A DNA stretch of 50,601 nucleotides from Microcaldota archaeon (GTDB taxonomy: Archaea > Micrarchaeota > Micrarchaeia > Micrarchaeales > CABMGC01), in contig JAJZYR010000005.1 of the NCBI GenBank assembly GCA_021797995.1, positions 1 to 50,601 of the forward strand, in the 5' to 3' direction. The notes beneath the pieces were generated by a model. It was not told the origin of the DNA and ran no database searches. It saw nothing but the letters and a program-made list of their open reading frames with translations. Positions within the stretch are counted from its first letter, which is position 1, and every line of letters starts with the position of its first letter. The position numbers and the translations under genes were made by a program. Positions 1 to 8,670 of the stretch are shown here, in pieces.

Positions 1-28
1 TAGATGCAATTGCCTCTTTCCTGGTTAG

Positions 29-934
29 TTACCTTCTCTTCAGGAGCTCCTTCTCTACGCGGAGGAGCAGGTCAAGGATGAGTCCGCCGAGTATAGAGAG
101 GAAACCGAGTACTACGAGCATGAATGCGATCAGCGCCCTGCCTATCTCGTTCAGGGTGCCTGTGTAGAGGTAGTTCGAGATCACGAATGCGCCTACTACA
201 ATGCCCAGGATTATCAGGACTAATCCTATGCTCCCGAAGAGCAGCAATGGGTTGTAGTCCCTTGCGAACCGTATCGTGTGCCTTGCGATGTTCATCCCAT
301 ACACCGGCTTTGCCCTGGAGATCTGCGATGTCGAGCCGACCCTTGGCCTGTAGCTTATCGGTATGTCAACCAATTTAAACCCGCGCCTAGCTAGCTCAAT
401 CTCGAAGAAGAGGGTGCCTGCCCTGTACGTCTCCTCTTCCCTTATCGACTCGAAGGCCTTCCTGGTCATGGCGAATGACCCTGAAAGCCCGTCGTGTATC
501 CTCTGCTTGTAGAGCAACCTGTACAGCCATGTCAGGAACTTGTTGCCGAACGCGATTGTAGGGGTCATTGCACCCCTGTGCAGCTTTCCGAACCTGTTCC
601 CGCTGACAAAGTCGGCCTTGCCAGATGCCACTGCGGAGACAACACGCCTGAAATCCTCCACGGAGTACGTGCCGTCAGGGTCTATGGTTGAGATTATGCC
701 TCCCCTGGCAGCACGGAATCCCTCCATAAGGGCATTTTCGTATCCTGAGGAGCTCTGTGTGATCACCCTTGCCCCTGTCCTTACTAGCTCCTTCCTGTTC
801 TTCTCATTGCTCTTGTCTATGACAATTATCTCGGCAGACTTGCCGAACGAGCGGACGAGCTCCAGGATGGTCTTGGGAGCGTCAGGCTCGTTCATCGTAG
901 GCGCGATGATGCTCAGTTCAGGCATATGGCACAC
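29..934 (-). CDS. GT2 glycosyltransferase with C-terminal membrane anchor
   Basis: A family 2 (GT-A fold) glycosyltransferase of the dolichol-phosphate mannose synthase type, probably moving a sugar from a nucleotide donor to a polyprenyl phosphate or glycan at the membrane. The first 40 residues are the Rossmann-like donor site (LSIIAPTMNE, then EIIVIDKS). A DPDGTY stretch near residue 85 is the metal-binding acidic motif. Residues of about 230-300 hold two strongly hydrophobic segments. The start may be the inner ATG at 925 (MPELS), which fits the family better than ATG 934. It is followed by no gene in its direction inside the window and is divergent from the HIT-like gene. Confidence 0.85.
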   Translation of the reverse strand: MCHMPELSIIAPTMNEPDAPKTILELVRSFGKSAEIIVIDKSNEKNRKELVRTGARVITQSSSGYENALMEGFRAARGGIISTIDPDGTYSVEDFRRVVSAVASGKADFVSGNRFGKLHRGAMTPTIAFGNKFLTWLYRLLYKQRIHDGLSGSFAMTRKAFESIREEETYRAGTLFFEIELARRGFKLVDIPISYRPRVGSTSQISRAKPVYGMNIARHTIRFARDYNPLLLFGSIGLVLIILGIVVGAFVISNYLYTGTLNEIGRALIAFMLVVLGFLSILGGLILDLLLRVEKELLKRR

Positions 935-1075
935 GTGTTGTTAAAGTGGGAATATAACTTTATATTTCTAGTACTCTATTAGACTGGTTGGCTTTGCAGT
1001 TGCAGGACACAGAAGCATGCGGTTGCAGGGCCTGGAAATATACGGTTGCAACAGGAACCGTAGCGGAGGATAGAG

Positions 1076-1447
1076 ATGGACTGCCCATTGTGCAGGATCG
1101 ACGAGCGGAAGGAGAAGATACGCCTGGTAACAAGGGACATAATGGTAGTTGATACGATAACTCCGAAGGGCCACAGGGGCAGGATAATGTGCCTCTACAG
1201 AAAGCACACAAAGAAGCTCGCCCCGTTGGTAAGGAGGAGGGTGATGGCCGAGTTCCGCAACTTCTGCATACCCTACTTCTTCTCCTACACTGACCGCTTC
1301 TCGATACACAAGGACACGTTCAGCACAATACCTGGCCACTGGCACGTAGTCGCATCTGACCTCGACAGGAAAGCCGAGGACTACAGGCAGATACTGAAGA
1401 CACCGAGAACTGAGTACAGACTCAAGACAAGGGATGTGGAAGTATGA
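1076..1447 (+). CDS. Diverged HIT-like protein
   Basis: A 123-residue protein resembling the histidine-triad hydrolase fold. What is seen: an N-terminal CPLC (Cys3, Cys6), a central RKHT, and GHWHVVASD near the C-terminus. These lie where zinc-binding HIT proteins carry Cys-x2-Cys, the RH element and the HxHxH nucleotidyl-binding motif. Here the triad is reduced to HWH, so catalysis is doubtful. A GGAGG-like ribosome site lies a few bases before the ATG. Its TGA overlaps the ATG of the truncated glycosyltransferase by 4 nt, so the two formed one operon. The family assignment is by motif order only and is tentative. Confidence 0.55.
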   Translation: MDCPLCRIDERKEKIRLVTRDIMVVDTITPKGHRGRIMCLYRKHTKKLAPLVRRRVMAEFRNFCIPYFFSYTDRFSIHKDTFSTIPGHWHVVASDLDRKAEDYRQILKTPRTEYRLKTRDVEV

Positions 1448-1560
1448 ACGGTGTCAAGCCAAGGCTGCTCCTCATAGGGAACACGCTGGAGACCTTCGGA
1501 GGCGGGGAAAGATGGCTTTTGGAAGTTGCAACGTTGCTGAAAAATAAGTACAGAATAAAG
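1444..1560 (+). pseudogene. GT4 glycosyltransferase, 5' fragment cut by an IS
   Basis: About 38 codons match the start of a GT4 (GT-B) glycosyltransferase: a hydrophobic first strand (PRLLLIGN), then a glycine-rich turn with a Glu/Arg (FGGGERW) and the helix that follows. The frame then runs into IS200/IS605-type sequence at about 1560, where palindromes begin, and ends without any glycosyltransferase body. I could not find the rest of the gene beyond the element. It starts with a 4-nt overlap on the HIT-like gene, so it was probably the second cistron of a glycan operon. Confidence 0.7.
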
Positions 1561-1580
1561 CTCTGTAGAAATGGTGACAA

Positions 1581-1600
1581 TAAGGGGCTAACGCCCCTTA
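1581..1600. repeat. Hairpin at the left side of the IS200 remnant
   Basis: A perfect inverted repeat: TAAGGGGC at 1581-1588 and GCCCCTTA at 1593-1600, with a TAAC loop. It sits between the end of glycosyltransferase homology and the larger palindrome, so it is likely part of the element end. Confidence 0.6.
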
Positions 1601-1614
1601 TGAACCCCACGCAC

Positions 1615-1658
1615 GAGCGCTCCATCCCCCGACTACGTCGGGGGTATTTGGAGCGCTC
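1615..1658. repeat. Nested palindrome, IS200 remnant end
   Basis: The outer arms GAGCGCTCC (1615-1623) and GGAGCGCTC (1650-1658) enclose an inner 8-bp stem, CCCCCGAC (1626-1633) with GTCGGGGG (1637-1644), around a TAC loop. The inner stem closely resembles the one at 2066-2084, which marks the other side of the element. Confidence 0.65.
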
Positions 1659-1674
1659 GACGCAACGCACCGTC

Positions 1675-2050
1675 AGTTGAATAGTCTCCTCTGTTTCTCG
1701 CTGTAACTCTGAGACACATCCTGCCGTCGTATATAGTTCTGGATTATGTGTTCTCCGACGGGTCCTACACTACTGTTGCTGTACTGGTATCCCCAGAAGC
1801 TCCCGCGTGGATAGAGTTTTCTGAAATTCGGAATCTTCTGGAAGATTACCGATGCAGAATGGCTCTTCAGAATCTGGATTACCTGAATCACTGACAAGGT
1901 ATTCGGTATGTCAAGTCCGATACATTCTTATTCTTTGCATGAGTTCCACTCATCATATTATCGCTTCGGCGGCGAAATTTCCGGTCGCGTCAAATCCGCG
2001 GCCACTCGCCGTCAGAAGAATCTGGAGGAAAAGATGTATATTTACTGCAG
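1675..2050 (-). pseudogene. tnpA: IS200-family Y1 transposase TnpA, decayed
   Basis: The intact stretch (1675-1897, 74 residues) matches the C-terminal half of TnpA: VIQILKS, then LYPRGSFWGYQYS, then the helix with the catalytic tyrosine in NYIRRQ. Upstream, about 1898-2050 still shows weak TnpA-like sequence (for example IPNTLSVIQ) but is broken by in-frame stops. The HUH metal site expected just before the IP(P) motif is not present. The enzyme therefore cannot be active, and any mobility would need a TnpA supplied in trans. Confidence 0.7.
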
Positions 2051-2065
2051 GACTAGACCCTTAAA

Positions 2066-2084
2066 CCCCCAACGAGGTTGGGGG
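2066..2084. repeat. Hairpin at the right side of the IS200 remnant
   Basis: An 8-bp perfect stem, CCCCCAAC (2066-2073) and GTTGGGGG (2077-2084), with a GAG loop. It has the same architecture as 1626-1644. The following 190 bp up to the methyltransferase show no gene, only a likely promoter region. Confidence 0.65.
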
Positions 2085-2271
2085 AATATCTTTGGTATTT
2101 ACAAAGAAATATCGTCGATAAACTAAAGCTTTCGAGGCAACTGCCTGTTAACATTATATTGCAAAAATGAGTTCAGAAAGGTAGGTTAAAAGGCCTCTGG
2201 TTTCCTCGCGCTTTTTATACTCTTGCATGGGAATATTATTGCTAATCTTATAATTGGATTGAGGAGTCAGG

Positions 2272-3489
2272 ATGATCCATAGGCATTCGTGCATAGTATG
2301 CGGCAGTGAAGACCTTCACAAAGTACTTGATCTTGGTATGATGCCAAGCTCCAACAATCTTGTTGAGAAGAGCCAGCTGAAGAGTGTGAAGAGCTATCCT
2401 CTCGTCTACTATATCTGCACTAACTGCAGTATGTTCCAGTTGCTTGACATAGCCGATAGGGAGGAACTTTTCGACAACTACCTTTACATGACCGGAGTAA
2501 ATAAAGAATTGGTGAAACACTTCGAAGAAATGATAATTGATGAAGTCGTAAAGCCTGGCAATGGGAACGGATTCGGAGTTGTAGTGGGCTCGAATGACGG
2601 CTCAGAAGTAAAATTGCTTAAGGAGACAGGAGGCTTCAAACGGGCCATAGGTGTAGACCCTGCAAAGAACCTGGCCATAATAGCCAATGAGAACGGCATA
2701 TACACAATAAATGATTTTTTTACTGAAAGACTTGGTCAAAAGATTGTCAGTGAGTTTGGTAAGGCAGATTTTGTTACGGCAAACAACGTTTTCGCGCATA
2801 TACCTGATCCTTCAGACATGCTCAAGGGAATGAAGGTCTTGATAAAGGATACTGGTTTCATAATAATAGAGGTTCATTGGCTTAAGAGCATAGTGGAGAA
2901 GCTTGAATTTGAAACACTTTACACAGAGCACTATTATGTATGGTCTGTAAAGTCGATGGATAAACTGTCAGAGAAATGCGGCCTTAATATGGTCGATGTC
3001 AAGTATATGCCAAAGCAGCATGGGGGTTCATTACGATTCAAGTTCATGCTAAGTGGTAAAAATGATCTAAGGCTTGAGTCTGATGAGGAGAAAGCGGGAC
3101 TCTATGACATGAAAATGATGACAGATTTACAGTCGAGAGCAAACCGAAGGAAGGAGGAGTTTATGAAGCTTGTGAACAAGTTAAAGAATAACGGGAAGCG
3201 CATAGCCATTTGGTCCGTCCCTGCGAAAGTACCGACCTTGCTTAATTTCTGTGGGATAACTTCGAAGGAAATCGACTGTGCCTACGAAATTGTGCCGAGT
3301 AAGATAGGCAGGTACATACCAAAAGCAGGGATAGAGGTAAAGGATGAGAAACTTATAAATAGTGACAAGCCCGATTATTTAATCATAGGAGCATGGAACT
3401 ACATGGATTTTGCAAAGGAGAAACTTAAGTGGTATACAGCTCAGGGAGGAAAACTAATCGATCCGCTGAGTGGTAAAGTCCTAGAATGA
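2272..3489 (+). CDS. Sugar C-methyltransferase (zinc-binding N-terminus)
   Basis: A SAM-dependent methyltransferase of the group that methylates carbon atoms of NDP-sugars (NovU/TylC3-like architecture). Residues 7-52 hold a zinc-binding module with Cys7, Cys10, Cys49 and Cys52, followed by a VLDLGMMP-type segment. The Rossmann SAM site is near residue 104 (VVVGSNDGSE). The C-terminal third (KRIAIWSVPAK onward) is the usual extra Rossmann-like domain. At 405 residues it is full length for the family. It is followed after 9 bp by two sugar dehydratase paralogues in the same direction, which supports a role in making a branched or methylated deoxysugar. The actual substrate is unknown. Confidence 0.8.
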   Translation: MIHRHSCIVCGSEDLHKVLDLGMMPSSNNLVEKSQLKSVKSYPLVYYICTNCSMFQLLDIADREELFDNYLYMTGVNKELVKHFEEMIIDEVVKPGNGNGFGVVVGSNDGSEVKLLKETGGFKRAIGVDPAKNLAIIANENGIYTINDFFTERLGQKIVSEFGKADFVTANNVFAHIPDPSDMLKGMKVLIKDTGFIIIEVHWLKSIVEKLEFETLYTEHYYVWSVKSMDKLSEKCGLNMVDVKYMPKQHGGSLRFKFMLSGKNDLRLESDEEKAGLYDMKMMTDLQSRANRRKEEFMKLVNKLKNNGKRIAIWSVPAKVPTLLNFCGITSKEIDCAYEIVPSKIGRYIPKAGIEVKDEKLINSDKPDYLIIGAWNYMDFAKEKLKWYTAQGGKLIDPLSGKVLE

Positions 3490-3498
3490 ATTGATTTT

Positions 3499-4455
3499 AT
3501 GAAGATACTCATAGCAGGCGTCAGTGGGTTCATAGCCACAAACCTAGTCGAGTACTATCTGGCCAGAGGTTCTGCAGATATAATAGGGATATCGAAGGCG
3601 CCTAAGACAGGATCGGAAATTAGGAGAATCGAATCACTTTCTGCAAAGTCAAATGGAAGATTCACATTTAGGCCATGTAACCTGAGAGATAGTATGCAGC
3701 TCAAAAGCATCCTTGACAAGGAGATGCCTGATCTAATAATAGACCTGGCTGCACGATCATCTGTACCGGAAAGCTTTATACATCCATATGAGTTTTACAA
3801 GGACAATGTAGAGACTGTGGTAAATCTAGTCGAATGGCTGCGACACAGTAGCCCGTCTACAAGGGCAATATACTTCAGCACAGAAGCCGTGCTTACAGCA
3901 ACGGGATCTGGTGCCGCCATGGAGCACCTAAATCCGATGAATCCATATGCGGCAAGCAAGGCTGCAGCAGAGCAATATGTGCATGCGTACAATGGTTGCT
4001 TCGACGAAAAAATACAGATAGTGAGACCGACTAACAATTACGGGCCGTATCAGATGCCTAACAGGCTTATAGCAAAGGTTATCGTCAACTGCCTAAATAA
4101 AAACAAGTTCAGGATATACAGGGAAGCGTTACCACCTACGAAAAGGTGGTGGACTTATGTTGAGGACACTTGTGCTGCAGTTGACTTGATATCGAGCAAG
4201 GGAGAACCAAACGGAGTCTATGACATAGTGCCAAAAGACAGACTCTGCGTTGAAGATGTCGTGCACAAGATACTTAAAATGGCAGACTGCGAAAATCTAT
4301 TGGAAGGTTACATGGAGAAGCGCGCCCTCGACAAAGAGGCATACGTATTGGACAGTGCAGAACTATCAAAGCTAGGATGGAAACCGAAATATAGTATTAA
4401 CAAGGGACTTGAGAAGACCTTTGAATGGTACAAGAAGAATTTGAACTTGTTTTGA
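3499..4455 (+). CDS. Dehydratase-like SDR with altered active site
   Basis: An extended short-chain dehydrogenase related to dTDP-glucose 4,6-dehydratase. The NAD site GVSGFIA is at residues 7-13, and the catalytic Tyr150 and Lys154 (YAASK) are kept. The Thr-Asp-Glu triad that dehydratases use for water removal reads T128-E129-A130, so the general acid/base pair is lost. The neighbouring paralogue keeps TDE. The protein may be an epimerase, a reductase, or a partner of the next gene. It lies 9 bp after the methyltransferase and 9 bp before the paralogue, so the three probably form one operon. Confidence 0.75.
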   Translation: MKILIAGVSGFIATNLVEYYLARGSADIIGISKAPKTGSEIRRIESLSAKSNGRFTFRPCNLRDSMQLKSILDKEMPDLIIDLAARSSVPESFIHPYEFYKDNVETVVNLVEWLRHSSPSTRAIYFSTEAVLTATGSGAAMEHLNPMNPYAASKAAAEQYVHAYNGCFDEKIQIVRPTNNYGPYQMPNRLIAKVIVNCLNKNKFRIYREALPPTKRWWTYVEDTCAAVDLISSKGEPNGVYDIVPKDRLCVEDVVHKILKMADCENLLEGYMEKRALDKEAYVLDSAELSKLGWKPKYSINKGLEKTFEWYKKNLNLF

Positions 4456-4464
4456 GGTTTTATA

Positions 4465-5424
4465 TTGAAGACACTAATAACTGGCGTAAACGGTTTCATT
4501 GCAACCAACATGGCCCACTATTATGTGGGTAATACAAAACACGAGATTGTCGGCCTTTCAAAGAATACACACGCCTCTTACGGGCATAGGGATATGATAG
4601 CACTTGCTAATAATAATCCACGATTCAAATACCTTCAGTGCGATTTGCTCGACAGTAACAAGCTTTGGAGTATACTTGATAGGGAAGCTCCGGATCAGAT
4701 AATACACATGGCAGCAGAGGCTGATGTGTCTAGAAGCTTCGAGTATCCATACGACTACCTAAAGACCAACCTAGAGGGAACTCTCAATATACTCGAATGG
4801 ATAAGACGCAACACAGATACAAGGATGGTACACTTTAGTACTGACGAGGTTTTCGGTGAACCGGACCATAGAAGTCTTGAGGAGGAGGTACTTTGCCCAA
4901 AGAACCCTTATTCTGCTAGCAAAGCCGCAACAGAACAGTACGTCAACGCGTATAATGCGTGCTTTGGAACGCAGGTGCAGATGGTAAGGCCAGTAAACAA
5001 TTACGGACCATATCAGGGGACCAACAGGCTTATATCGAAGACGATAATCAGGTGCCTTGAAGATGAGCCGTTCCATCTATTTGCCGAAACCAAGAAGCAT
5101 ACGCGATGGTGGATTTACGTAGAAGATACCTGCAGGGCCGTAGACATGATAATAAGGAAGGGTGAGAAAACAGGCATATATAATGTCACCTCTGATACTG
5201 AAATGGGTGTTGAGGATACCGTAATGTACATACTAGACAAGCTTGAGAAGAAATCGCTCTTTCAAGGATACAATGATTTCAGGCCGAGAGATGACGAAAA
5301 TTACGCACTGGACGGTACAAAACTGAAAAAGCTTGGATGGAAGGAAAAATATACATTCGAGGACGGAATAAGGCAGACAATAGAGTGGTATAGGAAGAAC
5401 ATCAATGACTTCCAGAAGAGGTAG
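4465..5424 (+). CDS. NDP-sugar 4,6-dehydratase (TTG start)
   Basis: An extended SDR with the complete dehydratase signature: NAD-binding GVNGFIA at residues 7-13, Ser125-Thr126-Asp127-Glu128 (STDEVFGEP), Tyr149 and Lys153 (YSASK). It likely converts an NDP-hexose to its 4-keto-6-deoxy form. The start is TTG: no ATG lies near the conserved first beta strand, and TTG at 4465 places MKTLITG correctly. It is clearly paralogous to the gene just upstream (same NYGPYQ and RWW.YVEDTC blocks). It differs from the canonical rmlB at 7.7-8.7 kb, so the window holds three related dehydratases. It ends 3 bp from a convergent glycosyltransferase. Confidence 0.8.
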   Translation: MKTLITGVNGFIATNMAHYYVGNTKHEIVGLSKNTHASYGHRDMIALANNNPRFKYLQCDLLDSNKLWSILDREAPDQIIHMAAEADVSRSFEYPYDYLKTNLEGTLNILEWIRRNTDTRMVHFSTDEVFGEPDHRSLEEEVLCPKNPYSASKAATEQYVNAYNACFGTQVQMVRPVNNYGPYQGTNRLISKTIIRCLEDEPFHLFAETKKHTRWWIYVEDTCRAVDMIIRKGEKTGIYNVTSDTEMGVEDTVMYILDKLEKKSLFQGYNDFRPRDDENYALDGTKLKKLGWKEKYTFEDGIRQTIEWYRKNINDFQKR

Positions 5425-5427
5425 TCA

Positions 5428-6435
5428 TTAATCCATTCTATCATTGTAATTTGTTGACATATGTTTTTTATAGTGCTTATAGAGCTTATATCCCGTTGGT
5501 ATTGCGTTAACCGATGCTTTAATTCTTTTGGGAAGATTGTCTTTCAGTCTTATGCTGGTTATGCTCCTCTTCCTGTTCATCCCTTCTATGGATATCGCAC
5601 TTGATAGAAGTTCTATACCTATCGCCTGGGCCCTTCCGATGGGGCCGTGGTGTTTCAGTGCATAGTATATGTAATTGATCTGGGCGTTATAGAAATTAGT
5701 AAACTTCTTAGATTTACTGGCTACCTGAGATGTTGTGAATCCTTCTAGGTGGACTACATGAGACATGCCGAAATATACTATCTTGTAACCGGCTTTCCTC
5801 ATCCTGATACAATAGTCGACATCCTCACACCCGAAGCAGAATCTCTCATCGAAGAGACCGACTTTGTCCATTGCAGTCTTCCGGATAAGCATCACTGCAC
5901 CAGTGACTCCCTGCACTTCCTCAACTTTATCGTAAATACCTGTATCTCTACTTCCCCTTCCCCTGTTCGCCGCAGTCACACCTATATTCATGCCGCCGTG
6001 TTGGATGTTGCCGTTTGGATAGATAAGTTTGCACCCAACTATGCCAACTTGGTTATTTGCCTCTGCCGTGGCAACCATTTTGCTCAACCAGTCTTTTTTT
6101 TGGAATATCAGGTCGTTGTTGAGCCAGAGTATGTATTTTGTTTTGGGATATTTTCTTGATATATACTTTATTGCCATGTTGGTTTCATACGAGAGACTTA
6201 TGTCCTTCTCATTGATAATGTCAATTTTAGGATATTTTTTCTTTACATGGCTTACAGAGTTGTCGCTGCTGTTTGGGTCTATCATGACTACCTTTAGGTT
6301 ATCGTAATCGGTCTTGGTGAGGGTGCTCAGGCATAGTTCAAGAATTGGTTTCCCCTCGTATTTTATGGACATGCCGTTCCAGTTGAGCACTATTGCAGTT
6401 ACTAATGGATTCTTATTGACCTTTGACATCCACAA
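5428..6435 (-). CDS. GT2 glycosyltransferase (rhamnosyltransferase-like)
   Basis: A soluble GT2 enzyme of the group that includes many rhamnosyltransferases. The donor site begins VTAIVLNWNG. LWLNNDLIF is the metal-binding NND motif near residue 105. GIVGCKLIYPNG and ERFCFGCEDVDYCIR are the conserved acceptor-side blocks. The likely start is the inner ATG at 6429 (MSKVNK). It has no membrane segment. It is similar in layout to the GT2 gene at 11078-12064, so the two probably act in the same glycan. Confidence 0.85.
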   Translation of the reverse strand: MWMSKVNKNPLVTAIVLNWNGMSIKYEGKPILELCLSTLTKTDYDNLKVVMIDPNSSDNSVSHVKKKYPKIDIINEKDISLSYETNMAIKYISRKYPKTKYILWLNNDLIFQKKDWLSKMVATAEANNQVGIVGCKLIYPNGNIQHGGMNIGVTAANRGRGSRDTGIYDKVEEVQGVTGAVMLIRKTAMDKVGLFDERFCFGCEDVDYCIRMRKAGYKIVYFGMSHVVHLEGFTTSQVASKSKKFTNFYNAQINYIYYALKHHGPIGRAQAIGIELLSSAISIEGMNRKRSITSIRLKDNLPKRIKASVNAIPTGYKLYKHYKKHMSTNYNDRMD

Positions 6436-6480
6436 TACCCATATTTACTATAATAACGTTATAGCCAACCACAAAAGTAA

Positions 6481-6933
6481 TTAGACCTGAAAGCTTAACA
6501 ACGCTTCTATAGGAATCAATGACGCGACACTCTTCACCGTCTCAGGTTTCGGGCGTCTCACGAACCAACTCAGTCTCATTGCGAGTTGTCTTGCATCGGC
6601 AAATTCGTGGTTGTTCAGAAATTTCCGCCGGTCGTGACACCAAACCAATTCCTGTGGATTCAGATCCGGGGAATAAGGCGGCATCCACCTGAGCTTCACT
6701 TTCGGGTGCAATGACAACCAAAGTTTGACAAGTTTCGACTTGTGGACCGGCCCGTTGTCGAGATAGATCCATATTTCCTTTTTATTTTGGTACGCCTTCA
6801 ACACCTTGTCAAGAAACTTTGTCATCGACGGCGCCTTTGCGACCTTTGTAGCCAACTGTATGCGCCTGCCGCTCAAAGGATCCGTCGCGCCGAAAACATT
6901 CAACCTCTCCTTGTGCGGCTGCTTTGCCTTCAC
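6481..6933 (-). pseudogene. IS630-family transposase, C-terminal fragment
   Basis: A 150-residue piece of an IS630-type DDE transposase. It shows the second Asp in IYLDNGPVHKSK and the last acidic residue in PPYSPDLNPQE, both hallmarks of the family. The N-terminal helix-turn-helix and first catalytic Asp are missing: homology starts at the VFGATDPLSG block, which is internal in full-length proteins of about 340 residues. The fragment has a GTG at its 5' edge, but it cannot be a functional enzyme. It lies between a glycosyltransferase and rmlA. I saw no clear terminal repeats. Confidence 0.8.
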
Positions 6934-6979
6934 GATGAGTCATTCCCTAAAACCCAAAGTTAAGGCTTAAATCATGAAA

Positions 6980-7705
6980 CTACATATTGTTTTTTGCTAT
7001 AAACAGCGCAGCCTTAAACAGCGATTCAAATGTTCCTGCATCGAACCAGAAACTATCTATTGGTATTGCCTTTAACCTTCCTTGCTTCAGATACCAATTG
7101 TTGACATCAGTTATTTCTAGCTCGCCTCTCTGGCTTGGCTTAAGTGTCTTGATAAAGTCAAAAACATCACTCGGATAAATATATAAACCAGTAACTGCAA
7201 ATTTTGAGGGCGGTTCCTTGGGCTTTTCTACTATACCAATTATTTCTTTATTTTCATCGAATTTCACCACGCCAAATCTTTCTGGATCTTCTACCTCTTT
7301 TATGTATATATATGCGTTGTTATCTGAAAATGCCTCAGACGGTACTTCTACTTTCTCAAAGATATTGTCACCCAGTATGACTGCAACCTTTTCGTCATTT
7401 TTTACAAATCCTTCTGCCTGTAGCAGCGCATGAGCTATACCTTTTGGCCCATCCTGTACTTTGTGCGTCAATCTTATCGAAAATTCTGCCCCGCTTCCGA
7501 GGAAGCGCATAAAATCAGCTATTTGCTCACCTCCGCTTACTATATATATATCATCGATTCCCAAGCTTTTCAACGTCTCTAATGGGTAAAGTATCATTGG
7601 CTTGTTGTATACCGGCAAAAGATGTTTATTAGTAACTTTTGTGAGCGGGTAAAGCCTAGACCCTGTGCCTCCTGCCAAAATAACCCCCTTTATTTTATAG
7701 TTCAT
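6980..7705 (-). CDS. rmlA: Glucose-1-phosphate thymidylyltransferase
   Basis: Makes dTDP-glucose from dTTP and glucose-1-phosphate, the first step to dTDP-L-rhamnose. The nucleotide-binding GVILAGGTGSRLYPLT is at residues 7-22. KHLLPVYNKPMI, the metal-binding ILGDNIFE and the substrate-binding VEKPKEPPS follow. It is 241 residues, the short form that lacks the C-terminal extension of enterobacterial RmlA. It is the last gene of an rmlD-rmlB-rmlA operon with 4-nt overlaps. The base composition is AT-rich relative to the his and isp regions. Confidence 0.93.
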   Translation of the reverse strand: MNYKIKGVILAGGTGSRLYPLTKVTNKHLLPVYNKPMILYPLETLKSLGIDDIYIVSGGEQIADFMRFLGSGAEFSIRLTHKVQDGPKGIAHALLQAEGFVKNDEKVAVILGDNIFEKVEVPSEAFSDNNAYIYIKEVEDPERFGVVKFDENKEIIGIVEKPKEPPSKFAVTGLYIYPSDVFDFIKTLKPSQRGELEITDVNNWYLKQGRLKAIPIDSFWFDAGTFESLFKAALFIAKNNM

Positions 7706-8670
7706 ATGCCCACCTTTTGGCGATAATAATCTAATTTTTCAGTATAATAATTTATTGTAAGCCGCAAGCCTTCATTAAATTTAGTCTTAGACTTCCAGCC
7801 TAGTTCTTTGATTATCTTCTTTGCATCTATCGCATATCTTACATCATGGCCCGGTCTATCTTCTACAAACTTGATTAACTTTTCATCTTTACCTAAGATT
7901 CGCAATATCGCTCTTACAACGTCTATGTTATGTCTTTCCTCATTTGCAGATATCAGATATGTTTGCCCGTATTCCCCCTTAAGTAGAATTCTTTCGAGTG
8001 CTGAGCAATGATCTTCTACATAGATCCAATCTCTCACTTGCATGCCATTGCCATAAACAGGTATTGGCTTGTTTAATACTGCGTTTATTATGACCTTTGG
8101 TATAAGTTTTTCCGGATGCTGATAGGATCCATAGTTATTGCTGCAGTTTGAAATAGTAACAGGAAGTTTGTAAGTGTTGAAATACGCGTTTACAAGATGG
8201 TCCGCTGCTGCTTTTGTTGCAGAATATGGGTTTCTTGGATTATATTTGCTTTTTTCTGTGAATTTTGCATGCGAATTGAGCGGAAGTGTGCCATATACTT
8301 CATCTGTAGAAACTTGATGAAACCTAATACCATATCTTCGCGCAACTTCTAAAAGATTATAAACACCTAAAACATTTGATTTAACAAAGTCTTTCGCATT
8401 TCTTATAGAGTTGTCTACATGCGTTTCAGCTGCAAAATTTATTATAGCATCTACATTTTTTGCTACTTTTAATACTGTTTCCTTATTTGCTATATCTTCT
8501 CTTACAAATACATAGTTATATTTGCTTTCGATTCCATCTAGATTATGGAAATCTGCAGCATAGGTTACTTTATCGATGTTTATTATTGTGTCCTTGCCGT
8601 GCTTCTTAAACCAATACCTTATAAAGTTAGAACCTATAAAACCTAACCCACCGGTGACAAGCAATTTCAT
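7702..8670 (-). CDS. rmlB: dTDP-glucose 4,6-dehydratase
   Basis: The second step of dTDP-rhamnose synthesis, giving dTDP-4-keto-6-deoxyglucose. NAD-binding GGLGFIGSN is at residues 7-15. The catalytic STDEVYG holds Thr-Asp-Glu. The YSATK block carries the Tyr and Lys, and NNYGSYQHPEKLIP and RDWIYVEDHC are substrate-loop signatures of true RmlB. At 322 residues it is full length. It overlaps rmlD upstream and rmlA downstream by 4 nt each, which points to translational coupling. Confidence 0.93.
   Translation of the reverse strand: MKLLVTGGLGFIGSNFIRYWFKKHGKDTIINIDKVTYAADFHNLDGIESKYNYVFVREDIANKETVLKVAKNVDAIINFAAETHVDNSIRNAKDFVKSNVLGVYNLLEVARRYGIRFHQVSTDEVYGTLPLNSHAKFTEKSKYNPRNPYSATKAAADHLVNAYFNTYKLPVTISNCSNNYGSYQHPEKLIPKVIINAVLNKPIPVYGNGMQVRDWIYVEDHCSALERILLKGEYGQTYLISANEERHNIDVVRAILRILGKDEKLIKFVEDRPGHDVRYAIDAKKIIKELGWKSKTKFNEGLRLTINYYTEKLDYYRQKVGI

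Larger units (their letters stand above)
1561..2100 (-). mobile_element. Decayed IS200/IS605-type element
   Basis: An insertion inside the glycosyltransferase gene holding a decayed single-strand Y1 transposase on the minus strand and subterminal hairpins at both sides (1626-1644 and 2066-2084). Both hairpins have an 8-bp stem starting CCCCC and a 3-nt loop, as expected of the ends that TnpA recognises. No TnpB/IscB gene is present. The exact ends are not defined; the limits given are approximate. Confidence 0.65.
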
